This document shows positions 1-6,556 of a stretch of DNA of 7,174 nucleotides, one piece after another (the first letter of the stretch is position 1; the number at the start of each line of letters is the position of its first letter). Source of the stretch: a candidate division WWE3 bacterium RIFCSPLOWO2_12_FULL_36_10 (lineage in GTDB: Bacteria; Patescibacteriota; WWE3; UBA101185; UBA10185); assembly GCA_001772985.1 (NCBI GenBank), contig MEVN01000035.1, forward strand, positions 1 to 7,174, given 5' to 3'. The notes under the pieces are model-generated. The model did not search any database and was not told where the DNA came from. It saw only the letters and a program-made list of their open reading frames with translations. The position numbers were made by a program, and so were the translations under genes.

Positions 1-96
1 AAGCACTACATCGCGGAGTTTGTCAAAATCGGCCGTGAAAGGCAGAATTTTTTCCTTGAGTTCTTCAATTATATCACTTTTTTGATTATCCACCAC
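1..96 (-). CDS. Unrecognised protein, N-terminal fragment (runs off the left edge)
   Basis: Read on the minus strand, this stretch is open from a GTG-GTG pair at 96-91 to the window edge. It gives about 32 residues beginning VVDNQKSDIIEELKEKI. An in-frame TAA at 105-103 lies just upstream, and there is no ATG in the visible part, so translation most likely starts at one of the two GTG codons. No Shine-Dalgarno sequence precedes them. The start is charged and helical-looking, with no signal peptide or membrane segment. I do not recognise the family. It is divergent from the synthetase-like gene at 204 and shares its intergenic region, so a regulator is conceivable, but nothing visible shows a DNA-binding motif. 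GC of this stretch is 37 of 96, slightly above the cassette. Confidence 0.5.
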   Translation of the reverse strand, partial: MVDNQKSDIIEELKEKILPFTADFDKLRDVVL

Positions 97-109
97 ACTG
101 TTTTAGTGT
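95..109. promoter_or_regulatory. Small dyad overlapping the GTG start of the left gene
   Basis: ACACTGTTTTAGTGT has perfect 5-bp arms (ACACT/AGTGT) around a 5-bp centre, and it covers the start codon and immediate upstream bases of the minus-strand gene at 1-96. It could be an operator half of the divergent region. The arms are short, so chance is a real alternative. It does not match the 16-bp NrdR box spacing. Confidence 0.25.
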
Positions 110-115
110 AAAGCC

Positions 116-132
116 AAATATCTTTGATATTT
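116..132. promoter_or_regulatory. Operator-like dyad overlapping the -35 of the rightward promoter
   Basis: AAATATCTTTGATATTT is a perfect inverted repeat with 7-bp arms (AAATATC/GATATTT) around a 3-bp centre. It overlaps the predicted -35 hexamer TTGATA at 124-129. A protein bound here would block sigma-factor access, so a repressor operator is the simplest reading. AT-rich DNA produces such dyads by chance at some rate. The placement on the -35 element and the related palindrome downstream are what raise it above background. Confidence 0.4.
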
Positions 133-152
133 TTCATAATTTTTGCTACAAT
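124..152 (+). promoter_or_regulatory. Sigma70-like promoter for the synthetase-like/oxidoreductase pair
   Basis: TTGATA (124-129) and TACAAT (147-152) are separated by exactly 17 bp. A TG dinucleotide at 144-145 gives an extended -10 (TGCTACAAT). Each hexamer differs from consensus at one position. Transcription would start near 159, leaving a 5' leader of about 45 nt before the ATG at 204. No other hexamer pair of comparable quality was seen between 97 and 203. The next gene (1470) has no convincing -35, so this promoter probably serves both rightward genes. Confidence 0.6.
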
Positions 153-164
153 TACATTAGTTGA

Positions 165-174
165 GATATATATC
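165..174. promoter_or_regulatory. Palindrome just downstream of the predicted transcription start
   Basis: GATATATATC is a perfect 10-bp palindrome lying about 6-15 nt after the predicted start point. It shares the GATAT/ATATC half-site vocabulary with the dyad at 116-132. It could be a second operator placed to block elongation or initiation, or just part of an AT-rich leader. Confidence 0.25.
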
Positions 175-203
175 ATATATTTTAACCTATACATTGTAAT
201 AAT

Positions 204-1445
204 ATGAACGAATTTAAAAATGAAATTATGCCACCACTTAATAATTCTTTAAAAAAAGCTGAGAATGCAGTTGCTCAAGAAAATCCTGATATGCCTATGA
301 AATTAAAATTTGAGGTTTCAGACAAAGAAACAATAGAAAAATTATTATCGATTTCCGATTTGACTGAACCGGCAATGGAAGGTGTCGAGAGAAATATTGT
401 AGGTAAAGTTTTTGATAGTTTAATGAAGGGGTTAGCCGAGTCTAATTTCCCAAACATTCAAGTTGTTAGAGGAAATCCTGTTGTTTCGGTTGAAGACAAC
501 TTTGATAGCTTGTTGTTTACGCCTGGTAATCCAGGCAGATCATCTACTTATACAAGATATACAGATAGTGATCATGTTCTAAGAACACATACATCAGCAT
601 TGATTCCTTCAACATTTAGAGAATTAGCAAAACAGTCAATAGATATTGTGACATTGGTTTTACCTGGTCTTGCTTACAGAAGAGACGTTATTGATCCACG
701 CCATTTGGATGTTTTTCATCAGATTGACGTGTGGACATTGCAAAAAAACGAGACACACGGAAGAGTTACAAGAAAAGAACTTTTAGATTTAGGAAAAGTT
801 GTTTTTGATGCAGCTTGTCCTGGCGCAGAAATGATTGTTTACGAGGCTAAACATCCCTACACTATAGATGGTATAGAAGTTTATGCGAAAGTTGATGAAA
901 AAGAAATTGAAGTTTTTGAAGCTGGTTTAATACATCCTACTGTTATGAGAAATTCTGGTATTGATCTAGATATTTATTCTGGACTAGCATTAGGCATGGG
1001 TGTAGAAAGACTTATAATGGCAAGAAAAAATTTGCCAGATATTAGGCTAATTAGATCTACTGATCCGAGAGTGTTATCTCAAATGACAAATTTGGAAACT
1101 TTCAAGCAAGTTTCAAATCAACCAGCAATGAATCGTGATATGTCATATTGTGTAGACAAAAATGACACAGAAGAAGATATTTGTGAAAATATTAGAAAAG
1201 TTTTTGGAGAAAATGCTGATTTGTTGGAGGAGGTTAAAATTCTTTCAAGAACTAGTTGTGATAATCTAGAACCAATTGCTAAACAAAGATTAGGTGTTAG
1301 ACCAAGTCAAGATAATGTACTAGTACGAATTACTTTGAGACATCCAGATAAAACACTTACTAAACAGGAGTCAGCTAAATTGTATGATGAAGCATACCCA
1401 AAACTCCATCAAGGAGATACTAGTGGTTATATAGTAAAAAAATAA
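204..1445 (+). CDS. Single-chain PheRS-like aminoacyl-tRNA synthetase paralogue (PheS catalytic domain + FDX-ACB)
   Basis: Class II synthetase of the PheRS alpha type, 413 residues. Residues about 96-300 form the catalytic core: RTHTS at 127-131, motif 2 YRRDVID at 158-164 followed by FHQID at 171-175, the HP..MRN.GID segment at 244-253, and motif 3 GMGVERL at 264-270. Residues about 301-413 match the FDX-ACB anticodon-binding fold (PAMNRD at 307-312, RITLRHPDKTLT at 375-386). In bacteria that fold normally ends PheT, whereas the catalytic-plus-FDX-ACB order is that of monomeric mitochondrial PheRS. The usual bacterial PheS N-terminal coiled coil is not evident. Positions contacting the phenyl ring in PheRS have changed: the FPFTEP loop reads HPYTID (217-222), LGCG reads FEAG (238-241) and AFG reads ALG (262-264). 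Amino-acid activation is therefore likely, but the amino acid and acceptor are unknown. No Shine-Dalgarno sequence. It heads a two-gene operon, 24 nt before the oxidoreductase gene. Confidence 0.88.
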   Translation: MNEFKNEIMPPLNNSLKKAENAVAQENPDMPMKLKFEVSDKETIEKLLSISDLTEPAMEGVERNIVGKVFDSLMKGLAESNFPNIQVVRGNPVVSVEDNFDSLLFTPGNPGRSSTYTRYTDSDHVLRTHTSALIPSTFRELAKQSIDIVTLVLPGLAYRRDVIDPRHLDVFHQIDVWTLQKNETHGRVTRKELLDLGKVVFDAACPGAEMIVYEAKHPYTIDGIEVYAKVDEKEIEVFEAGLIHPTVMRNSGIDLDIYSGLALGMGVERLIMARKNLPDIRLIRSTDPRVLSQMTNLETFKQVSNQPAMNRDMSYCVDKNDTEEDICENIRKVFGENADLLEEVKILSRTSCDNLEPIAKQRLGVRPSQDNVLVRITLRHPDKTLTKQESAKLYDEAYPKLHQGDTSGYIVKK

Positions 1446-1451
1446 TACCAA

Positions 1452-1473
1452 TCATAAAATAATGGTTTTATGA
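1452..1473 (+). promoter_or_regulatory. Hairpin that pairs the start codon of the oxidoreductase gene
   Basis: Arms TCATAAAA (1452-1459) and TTTTATGA (1466-1473) are perfect 8-bp complements around the 6-nt loop TAATGG. The ATG at 1470-1472 lies inside the 3' arm, and another out-of-frame ATG (1462-1464) is in the loop. In the mRNA this could lower initiation unless ribosomes arriving from the upstream stop at 1443-1445 melt it, which would couple the two genes. The stem has only two G-C pairs and would be weak, so a chance repeat is possible. Confidence 0.35.
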
Positions 1474-2939
1474 AAAAACATTTAGTAATAGTAGGTTTTG
1501 ATGACATCATAGCTGATAAATACATGGACTCAATTGAGTATGCTATTTTAGATGGTCATATTAATGGATATTCCATTATTGACCTTTTTTCAAATCAAGA
1601 CTGGATAGAACAAAAACTACAGAAAGTAAATGTTCAGCCTGAATTAAAGTACTTTATAAAAGTTTCTAAAGAAAATAACAAATGGGCAGATAAAGACGAT
1701 TTTCAAACAATATTTGATAAAATAATAAATACAAAAGGAGAAATAAAAGTTTATATAGCTGCGGAGCTAAAAGCACATGAAGAATATTTGCAGTATTGTG
1801 TTGAAAATGCTATTGACTCTCTTACAGAAAAACCAATTTTTTCACCAATTAAAAATGGTAAATTTGATCCATCACTAATTGACAAGAAGATGAGGTATCT
1901 TTTATCACTTGCACAAAAAAGTTCTGCTAAGCACTCAGTAACATCTTTAGCAAGATATCATGCAATTTACAATAATAAGGTTATAGATAAGGTTAAAGAG
2001 CGTATACTTAAGTATAATGCGCCACTTACCTCACTCCATCTTCGTTTTGCGGCAGGAGTTTGGAATACACACGTTGAATATGAAAACAGAGAAGACCATC
2101 CATATAAATATGGTTATGGAATGTTGATGCATGGAGCATATCATTACGTAGATGTTATTACACAGTTTTTATTACTTAACTATCTAATTTTTCCAAATGA
2201 CAATTTACAACTCACACTAAGTTCTTACGGGGGATTCCCTGCGGACCAGAACGATAGAATTTCAAAGAAATATAGTACTTTATTTGATGATAATAAACCA
2301 AAATGGTCAGATAAAAGTAAATACAGGACAGATTATGGTGAGACCGATATAGTTACCTCTTTTCAGCTTTTTAATGTTACTACAAATAAAGTTATAACAT
2401 TAGGTACAATGTCATTTGAGCAAACGACACCCTCTATCCGCACATGGAAAAAGATTCCAGTAAAGATATATAACAAAAACGGAAGAACTGCTTGTGCAGA
2501 CTTAGAAGCTCAATTATCTACATTATTCACTTTGAATTTAAAATGTTTTGATGTGCCTGCTAAAGGAGAAATTGATCATATTAAAGCGTTTGCTCGTATA
2601 GAAACTAGAGCAAATGCACCGTTACTCTCAGGTGAGGAATTTTATACAAAAGAAGAATTTAACGATGTGTCACATAATATAAGCAACCGTGAACTTATAA
2701 GTAATTGGCTAGCGGGTGTAGAGGAAAAAAGTACTTTGCAAAATCATTTTATTGTCATGAAAATTTTGCAGAGTCTTGCGGAATCAATTAGAAAACCAGG
2801 ATACCCAGTAACTTTTAATTTTACAGAATATGCAACGAAGAGCGATACAAAAGTGCATAGTAGTATTAAGAATTTAAATAACTCCATTATTCCTAAGACT
2901 AGTAAAATGCTCGATAAGTTTTTCTTTATCTTTAAGTGA
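1470..2939 (+). CDS. Gfo/Idh/MocA-family NAD(P)-dependent oxidoreductase (divergent)
   Basis: A 489-residue protein with an N-terminal Rossmann half: strand HLVIVGF at 4-10, second strand ending in D38, then VYIAAELKAHEEYLQYCVEN at 94-113 and the family signature EKP at 120-122. A C-terminal sheet domain follows, with YHYVD at 224-228, where H225 lies at the usual catalytic histidine. Members interconvert an alcohol and a ketone or imine on sugars, cyclitols or small acids. The glycine-rich loop is degenerate (G9-F-D-D-I-I instead of GxGxxG), so cofactor binding is less certain. At 489 residues it is longer than the common 330-400. The last 22 codons overlap the convergent aminotransferase gene and end in FFFIFK, which looks like a read-through tail. 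GC is very low (65 of 240 bases counted over 1501-1740). It sits 24 nt after the synthetase-like gene with no promoter of its own. Substrate unknown. Confidence 0.8.
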   Translation: MKKHLVIVGFDDIIADKYMDSIEYAILDGHINGYSIIDLFSNQDWIEQKLQKVNVQPELKYFIKVSKENNKWADKDDFQTIFDKIINTKGEIKVYIAAELKAHEEYLQYCVENAIDSLTEKPIFSPIKNGKFDPSLIDKKMRYLLSLAQKSSAKHSVTSLARYHAIYNNKVIDKVKERILKYNAPLTSLHLRFAAGVWNTHVEYENREDHPYKYGYGMLMHGAYHYVDVITQFLLLNYLIFPNDNLQLTLSSYGGFPADQNDRISKKYSTLFDDNKPKWSDKSKYRTDYGETDIVTSFQLFNVTTNKVITLGTMSFEQTTPSIRTWKKIPVKIYNKNGRTACADLEAQLSTLFTLNLKCFDVPAKGEIDHIKAFARIETRANAPLLSGEEFYTKEEFNDVSHNISNRELISNWLAGVEEKSTLQNHFIVMKILQSLAESIRKPGYPVTFNFTEYATKSDTKVHSSIKNLNNSIIPKTSKMLDKFFFIFK

Positions 2940-3914
2940 CGGTACACTTATTCGGAATGCATTTTGCAATAAGGGTTCTCCATTTTTGAAATAATCAACT
3001 TCCCCAACAAATATTTTTTTTAATGCCAAGTAATCCATTATTTCCTTTTTCTTCTCAGATTTTACAATAAAAAAATTTGTTTCAGATGAGTAACATTTTA
3101 GTCCAATCTGTCGCAAAAATGCAATTAATTCGTCACGTGTTTGTTTTGTATTTTTAATTTGTGCATCAAAATGATCTAAGTGCCTCAAAATCACTTTAAG
3201 TGCATGTAGTGCAAAATGGCTAATCGGCCAGAACATTCTTCGGGCGTTATCAAGTCTCTTAATTATATCTGGTGTGGCAATGAGGTAGCCAAGGCGAACC
3301 CCAGCTAGTCCATATTCTTTTGAAAACGATCTAAAGATGATTAAGTTGTCAAATTTTTTTGCTAATTCGTTACAAGATACTCCAGAGAACTTAGAATAAA
3401 CCTCATCCACAATAACTAGTGTATTAAATTTTTGAGCCTGCTCAATTATCCTAAGTAGATCAGTTTCATCTATAACACAACCCAATGGATTGCTTGGGTT
3501 ACATAACATTATACATTTTATGTCTTCATTTATACTTGCAATTATTTTATCAATTGGAGCAATATATCGATCTTCATGTTCTTCATAATTAATTATTATT
3601 GGCTTTATACCAGCATATTCAAGTGCATAATCAAAGGCTACAAAAGTTGGGGAAAGAAGAACTACTTTATCCTCTGGCTTAAATAAATTCATAACAGTCA
3701 GTCTAATAGCTTGTTCAGAACCATGGCACGGAAGTATTTTTTGAGCTGACTGACCAACATGTTGAGCTATTAGTTCCTTTAATTCTTGAATATTAGGATA
3801 AGTTGTAATAATTTTTTCACTAAATGATTTAAGTTCAGAGAGTATGTTCTGATTTAAAAAAAAGTAACTCTCATTCTTGTCTAAATAAATATTATCCCGT
3901 TGTATTTTATTCAT
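2874..3914 (-). CDS. HisC-like PLP aminotransferase (fold type I, class I/II)
   Basis: 346 residues, the usual length of histidinol-phosphate aminotransferases. Visible landmarks: LDKNES (11-16), the YP pair at 39-40, CHGSEQAI (63-70) for PLP phosphate binding, CNPSNPLG (138-145) with N142 for the cofactor ring, VDEVY (169-173) with D170 and Y173, SFSKEYGLAGVRLGY (196-210) with K199 as the Schiff-base lysine and R207 for phosphate, and R321 in FRIS for the substrate carboxylate. The active site is complete, so it should be catalytic. HisC relatives also include CobD-type decarboxylases and aromatic aminotransferases. No histidine-pathway gene lies nearby, so a dedicated role in this cassette is more likely than histidine synthesis. 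The ATG follows the decarboxylase stop by only 3 nt (TAA-TAT-ATG) with no Shine-Dalgarno sequence, suggesting translational coupling. Its 3' end overlaps the oxidoreductase gene by 66 bp. Confidence 0.87.
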   Translation of the reverse strand: MNKIQRDNIYLDKNESYFFLNQNILSELKSFSEKIITTYPNIQELKELIAQHVGQSAQKILPCHGSEQAIRLTVMNLFKPEDKVVLLSPTFVAFDYALEYAGIKPIIINYEEHEDRYIAPIDKIIASINEDIKCIMLCNPSNPLGCVIDETDLLRIIEQAQKFNTLVIVDEVYSKFSGVSCNELAKKFDNLIIFRSFSKEYGLAGVRLGYLIATPDIIKRLDNARRMFWPISHFALHALKVILRHLDHFDAQIKNTKQTRDELIAFLRQIGLKCYSSETNFFIVKSEKKKEIMDYLALKKIFVGEVDYFKNGEPLLQNAFRISVPSLKDKEKLIEHFTSLRNNGVI

Positions 3915-3917
3915 ATA

Positions 3918-5534
3918 TTATTTTAAAGGATGCTTTTCTTCTTGAAAATTGTTTTGTTTGTTACCGAAATTAAAATCAGCATCTATCTCCTTTTTTAATT
4001 TCTTTAAAAAATTTATAAATTCTTCGTTACTTTCTTTTGTAGAAAATGGAGACATTGTAAAAGTTTTTAGAGAAGTAAATGGTACTTGTTGTGATCCTGT
4101 CGCATTACTTGGAATTTTGTCAATATAATAAGGATTTCCTAGTTTATTTAATCTCTCAATAAAAGTAGAGGCATATTCATTTCGTACTTTGATCTCAGTA
4201 TCAAAGTTTTCAAAATATACACCTTTTGGTACTCTGGGCAAAAATAAAGAAGCTGTTCCTTGGCACATTGTATTTATGAGTTCAAACTCCTCATTTTTAT
4301 CAAGTAATTCACTTAAATGAATTGCATTTTCTGTAAGATGGGCAATAATTCTTTGGAATCCTTCAATTCCGAGAGTGTTGAGTGCAATATAGGCGGTATT
4401 TGGGCCGTCCGCAGGCCGGGAACTTTCCATTGAATAGAAGAATGGCCAATTGAAAATATCTTTACGCTTTTCAGAAAATGTTCTTCCATCTTTTAACATG
4501 AAAAGGCTTGATATATATGGACAAAAACCCATCTTGTGGAAATCTATTCCAAAAGAGTCGGCTTGATCAATATATTTCAAGTCATCAAGTACTTTTTTGA
4601 TTCGATTGATTGCTGGTGTCGAAATTCCAATTTCATTTTTACTGAAATCGTAATCTTTAAAAAATAACCAAGGAAAACCTACAACTGCGTCAACATGTAC
4701 ATGAGGGGTGTATTCCATGGAAAATTCCTTAACAAGAGAGTCTCGTAATTTAATAACACGATCGATTGGGTCAACTATCATATCATTTGTTGTACCACCA
4801 GATATAATAATTGCGGCGATTTTCTTTCCTTCCACAATACATGACCTCATAGTCTTTTCTAATTGGATTAGATCTACCTTTGTGTTTTCATCAGCTCCTA
4901 ACCTAATAACATTAGATGATCCTATCCCAAGCCACTCAGCATCAGATATGTGTGATGGATGACCTGCATCTGTAGAAATTACTACAACATCTTCTTTCAC
5001 ACCTTGTTTAGATGAATTTTGGCAACAACGACTAAGACCCAATTTAATAGCATACATAGTAGTTGCCTTGCCTCCCCATGTAAAAATTCCACCCGCAATA
5101 GTTTCATCCCAGCCAGCATATTTTGAAATTGCTTTTATGACTTTTTGTTCGGTATTTAAACTTTTTCCAGAAGCAGTATGTAAAGCTAAATTTGGATTGT
5201 ATAAAGCAGTTAGTAACTTCACTGCAATAGTAGTCTGTAGAGGTGGCGGAGCGGCGTTATAGATGGTTCTAGGAGAGTTCCAGCGTGGTGTGCCTTGAAA
5301 TAATTTAGAAATAAATGATTTAATTTTTTGTTTAGATACTCCTTCATTTGGAATCGAAAAACTATATACCGAGTTTTCGTTTTCGTCGTCACTAATAGCT
5401 AGGGTACCTTTGTTAAAATCAGTAATACCAAGATTTTCAGTGTGAACATCTTGTATTAAGGATATAATATCACTAATGTCGTCATCTTTAGGATTAAGAA
5501 AGTGTGTCTCAATAAATGTCTTTATTTTTTCCAT
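3918..5534 (-). CDS. Group II PLP-dependent amino-acid decarboxylase
   Basis: 538 residues of the glutamate/aromatic-amino-acid/tyrosine decarboxylase family. In order: PRTIYNAAPPPLQ (88-100), GIFTWGGKATTMYAIKL (149-165) for PLP phosphate, DAGHPSH (189-195) with a candidate ring-stacking histidine at H192 or H195, SGGTT (245-249), HVHVDA (278-283) with D282 for the pyridine nitrogen, DSFGIDFHKMG (326-336) with K334 as the PLP lysine, and SSRPADGPN (371-379). All core catalytic positions are present. It should remove the alpha-carboxylate of an amino acid to give an amine; which one cannot be read from the sequence. The last 20 or so residues are polar and probably disordered. It has its own promoter in front (5546-5574) and is followed 3 nt later by the aminotransferase gene. 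Alternatives within the family are aspartate, glutamate, serine or aromatic substrates. Confidence 0.88.
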   Translation of the reverse strand: MEKIKTFIETHFLNPKDDDISDIISLIQDVHTENLGITDFNKGTLAISDDENENSVYSFSIPNEGVSKQKIKSFISKLFQGTPRWNSPRTIYNAAPPPLQTTIAVKLLTALYNPNLALHTASGKSLNTEQKVIKAISKYAGWDETIAGGIFTWGGKATTMYAIKLGLSRCCQNSSKQGVKEDVVVISTDAGHPSHISDAEWLGIGSSNVIRLGADENTKVDLIQLEKTMRSCIVEGKKIAAIIISGGTTNDMIVDPIDRVIKLRDSLVKEFSMEYTPHVHVDAVVGFPWLFFKDYDFSKNEIGISTPAINRIKKVLDDLKYIDQADSFGIDFHKMGFCPYISSLFMLKDGRTFSEKRKDIFNWPFFYSMESSRPADGPNTAYIALNTLGIEGFQRIIAHLTENAIHLSELLDKNEEFELINTMCQGTASLFLPRVPKGVYFENFDTEIKVRNEYASTFIERLNKLGNPYYIDKIPSNATGSQQVPFTSLKTFTMSPFSTKESNEEFINFLKKLKKEIDADFNFGNKQNNFQEEKHPLK

Positions 5535-5545
5535 AAATCCATTAT

Positions 5546-5574
5546 ATTATAATAAGTAATCAGATTTTATTCAA
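5546..5574 (-). promoter_or_regulatory. Sigma70-like promoter for decarboxylase-aminotransferase, giving a nearly leaderless mRNA
   Basis: On the minus strand TTGAAT (5574-5569) and TATAAT (5551-5546) are separated by exactly 17 bp. The -35 lies inside the last codons of the kinase gene and the -10 in the 25-nt gap. Initiation about 7 nt after the -10 would leave only about 5 nt before the ATG at 5534. A second overlapping TATAAT (5546-5541) would place the start exactly on the ATG. The decarboxylase and aminotransferase can thus be made separately from the kinase. Confidence 0.5.
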
Positions 5575-6543
5575 ACTTTGGAAGTCAAAAGTGTTTATAT
5601 TTTCATCCTTTAAATATTTTTCAATACAGTGCATTAATACTGCTCTACGAAATCTCCATTTCGTTTCATCTCCACTATTAATTGCTTGTTGCCTCTCGTA
5701 TGCCATCGACCAAAATGCCTTAAATAAAATAAAATCATTTTGATACTCAAGTAACCTATACAGACTGTGTTCACTGCAAACTTTACCCAAAACTTGGATA
5801 AGATATTCTTGATGATATTGCTCGAAACAAAACTTCGCACAAAATTCCGCTGAACTTTTTTTAAACATCCAAAAATTTTCTACTGCACACACATTAAAAA
5901 CATCAAGACCTATTGGTGCGATTGAATAAAACTCAAAATCTATTACGCCGTCGTCTAGAATATTGCGAGCTGCAAAATCACCATGACTATATGTGAAAGG
6001 CAATGTTTCAAGTCGATGTTGTAATTTATCTAACGCAGATTCAATTAAAGTAAGATCAAGATCTGGATTTTCTTCAATTACATTTCCTGCCATTACTTCC
6101 TTCCGCACTTCGAAGTGCATGGGTGGTGGAAGTTGGTTTTTAGCTTGTGCTTCAAAATATGTTTTAACAGTGTTACAAAATGATTGAAACATTTGACCTT
6201 TAATACCTCTTGTAAAGATATCACCATATGTTTCGTTTCCCAAAGAAGGTTCTAGTAGATAAGAAAATTTTCCGAAATTCCCAGTCTTCAAAACAGGAGA
6301 TATCGGATATCCTTTTTTATAAAGATTCTTTTGTATGTCAATAACTTGCTTTATTTTTAAAGGATCCCCAAAGTGTAGATATCTTTTTTCATCTGGACTT
6401 TTAAATATAAAAGTATTTTGATATTCACGTGCTTTGACAAATTTCCAACCTTTCTTATGTAGACTTGCAATAATCCCTTCTTGGGTATTAGAATTTTTAA
6501 TAAATTGATTATTCATAATTATAAAGTGAAAATATAAATTCAT
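5560..6543 (-). CDS. APH/choline-kinase-fold small-molecule phosphotransferase
   Basis: Up to 327 residues. The catalytic loop is HGDFAARNIL (187-196), with D189 as the base and N194 for metal, followed by VIDFE (200-204), where D202 is the metal-binding aspartate of the DFG-like position. An N-lobe with FIFK (45-48, K48 a possible ATP lysine) and the hinge-like YLLEPSLG (95-102) precede it. These mark the aminoglycoside phosphotransferase / choline, ethanolamine and homoserine kinase superfamily. It should phosphorylate a hydroxyl or amine of a small molecule in the cytoplasm. Substrate is not predictable; the adjacent decarboxylase makes an amino alcohol worth testing. Start: ATG at 6543 or the in-frame ATG at 6516 (MNNQF). 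The intervening NLYFHFII residues look unlike the family, so 6516 is a serious alternative. Neither start has a Shine-Dalgarno sequence. The gene lies 13 nt after the deoxyribosyltransferase-like gene. Confidence 0.82.
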   Translation of the reverse strand: MNLYFHFIIMNNQFIKNSNTQEGIIASLHKKGWKFVKAREYQNTFIFKSPDEKRYLHFGDPLKIKQVIDIQKNLYKKGYPISPVLKTGNFGKFSYLLEPSLGNETYGDIFTRGIKGQMFQSFCNTVKTYFEAQAKNQLPPPMHFEVRKEVMAGNVIEENPDLDLTLIESALDKLQHRLETLPFTYSHGDFAARNILDDGVIDFEFYSIAPIGLDVFNVCAVENFWMFKKSSAEFCAKFCFEQYHQEYLIQVLGKVCSEHSLYRLLEYQNDFILFKAFWSMAYERQQAINSGDETKWRFRRAVLMHCIEKYLKDENINTFDFQSLNKI

Positions 6544-6556
6544 TTAAGGCTATAAA

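Noticed and set aside
119..126. TATCTTTG, resembling the Bacteroidota -7 box (TAnnTTTG)
   Set aside because: No matching upstream TTG-type -33 box at the usual 19-21 bp, while a full sigma70-like pair with 17-bp spacing is present at 124-152.
97..203. Possible tRNA or small RNA partner for the synthetase-like gene in the intergenic region
   Set aside because: No cloverleaf, T-loop (GTTCRA) or CCA end could be found; the region is explained by a promoter and dyads.
275..457. Minus-strand open frame of 60 codons inside the synthetase-like gene
   Set aside because: It lies antisense to a well-conserved domain, resembles no known protein and has no start signal; it is a by-product of the real gene.
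2744..2947. Minus-strand open frame with a hydrophobic start, possible small membrane protein
   Set aside because: It covers the ends of both the oxidoreductase and the aminotransferase in another frame; the hydrophobic run is explained by the AT-rich antisense sequence.
4708..5262. Two plus-strand open frames (4708-4962 and 5068-5262) inside the decarboxylase
   Set aside because: Both are antisense to conserved PLP-binding segments of the decarboxylase and show no protein-like domain.
5634..6187. Short open frames inside the kinase gene (5634-5840 minus, 5993-6187 plus)
   Set aside because: Shifted-frame or antisense readings of the kinase, whose catalytic motifs are continuous; no frameshift is needed to explain the gene.
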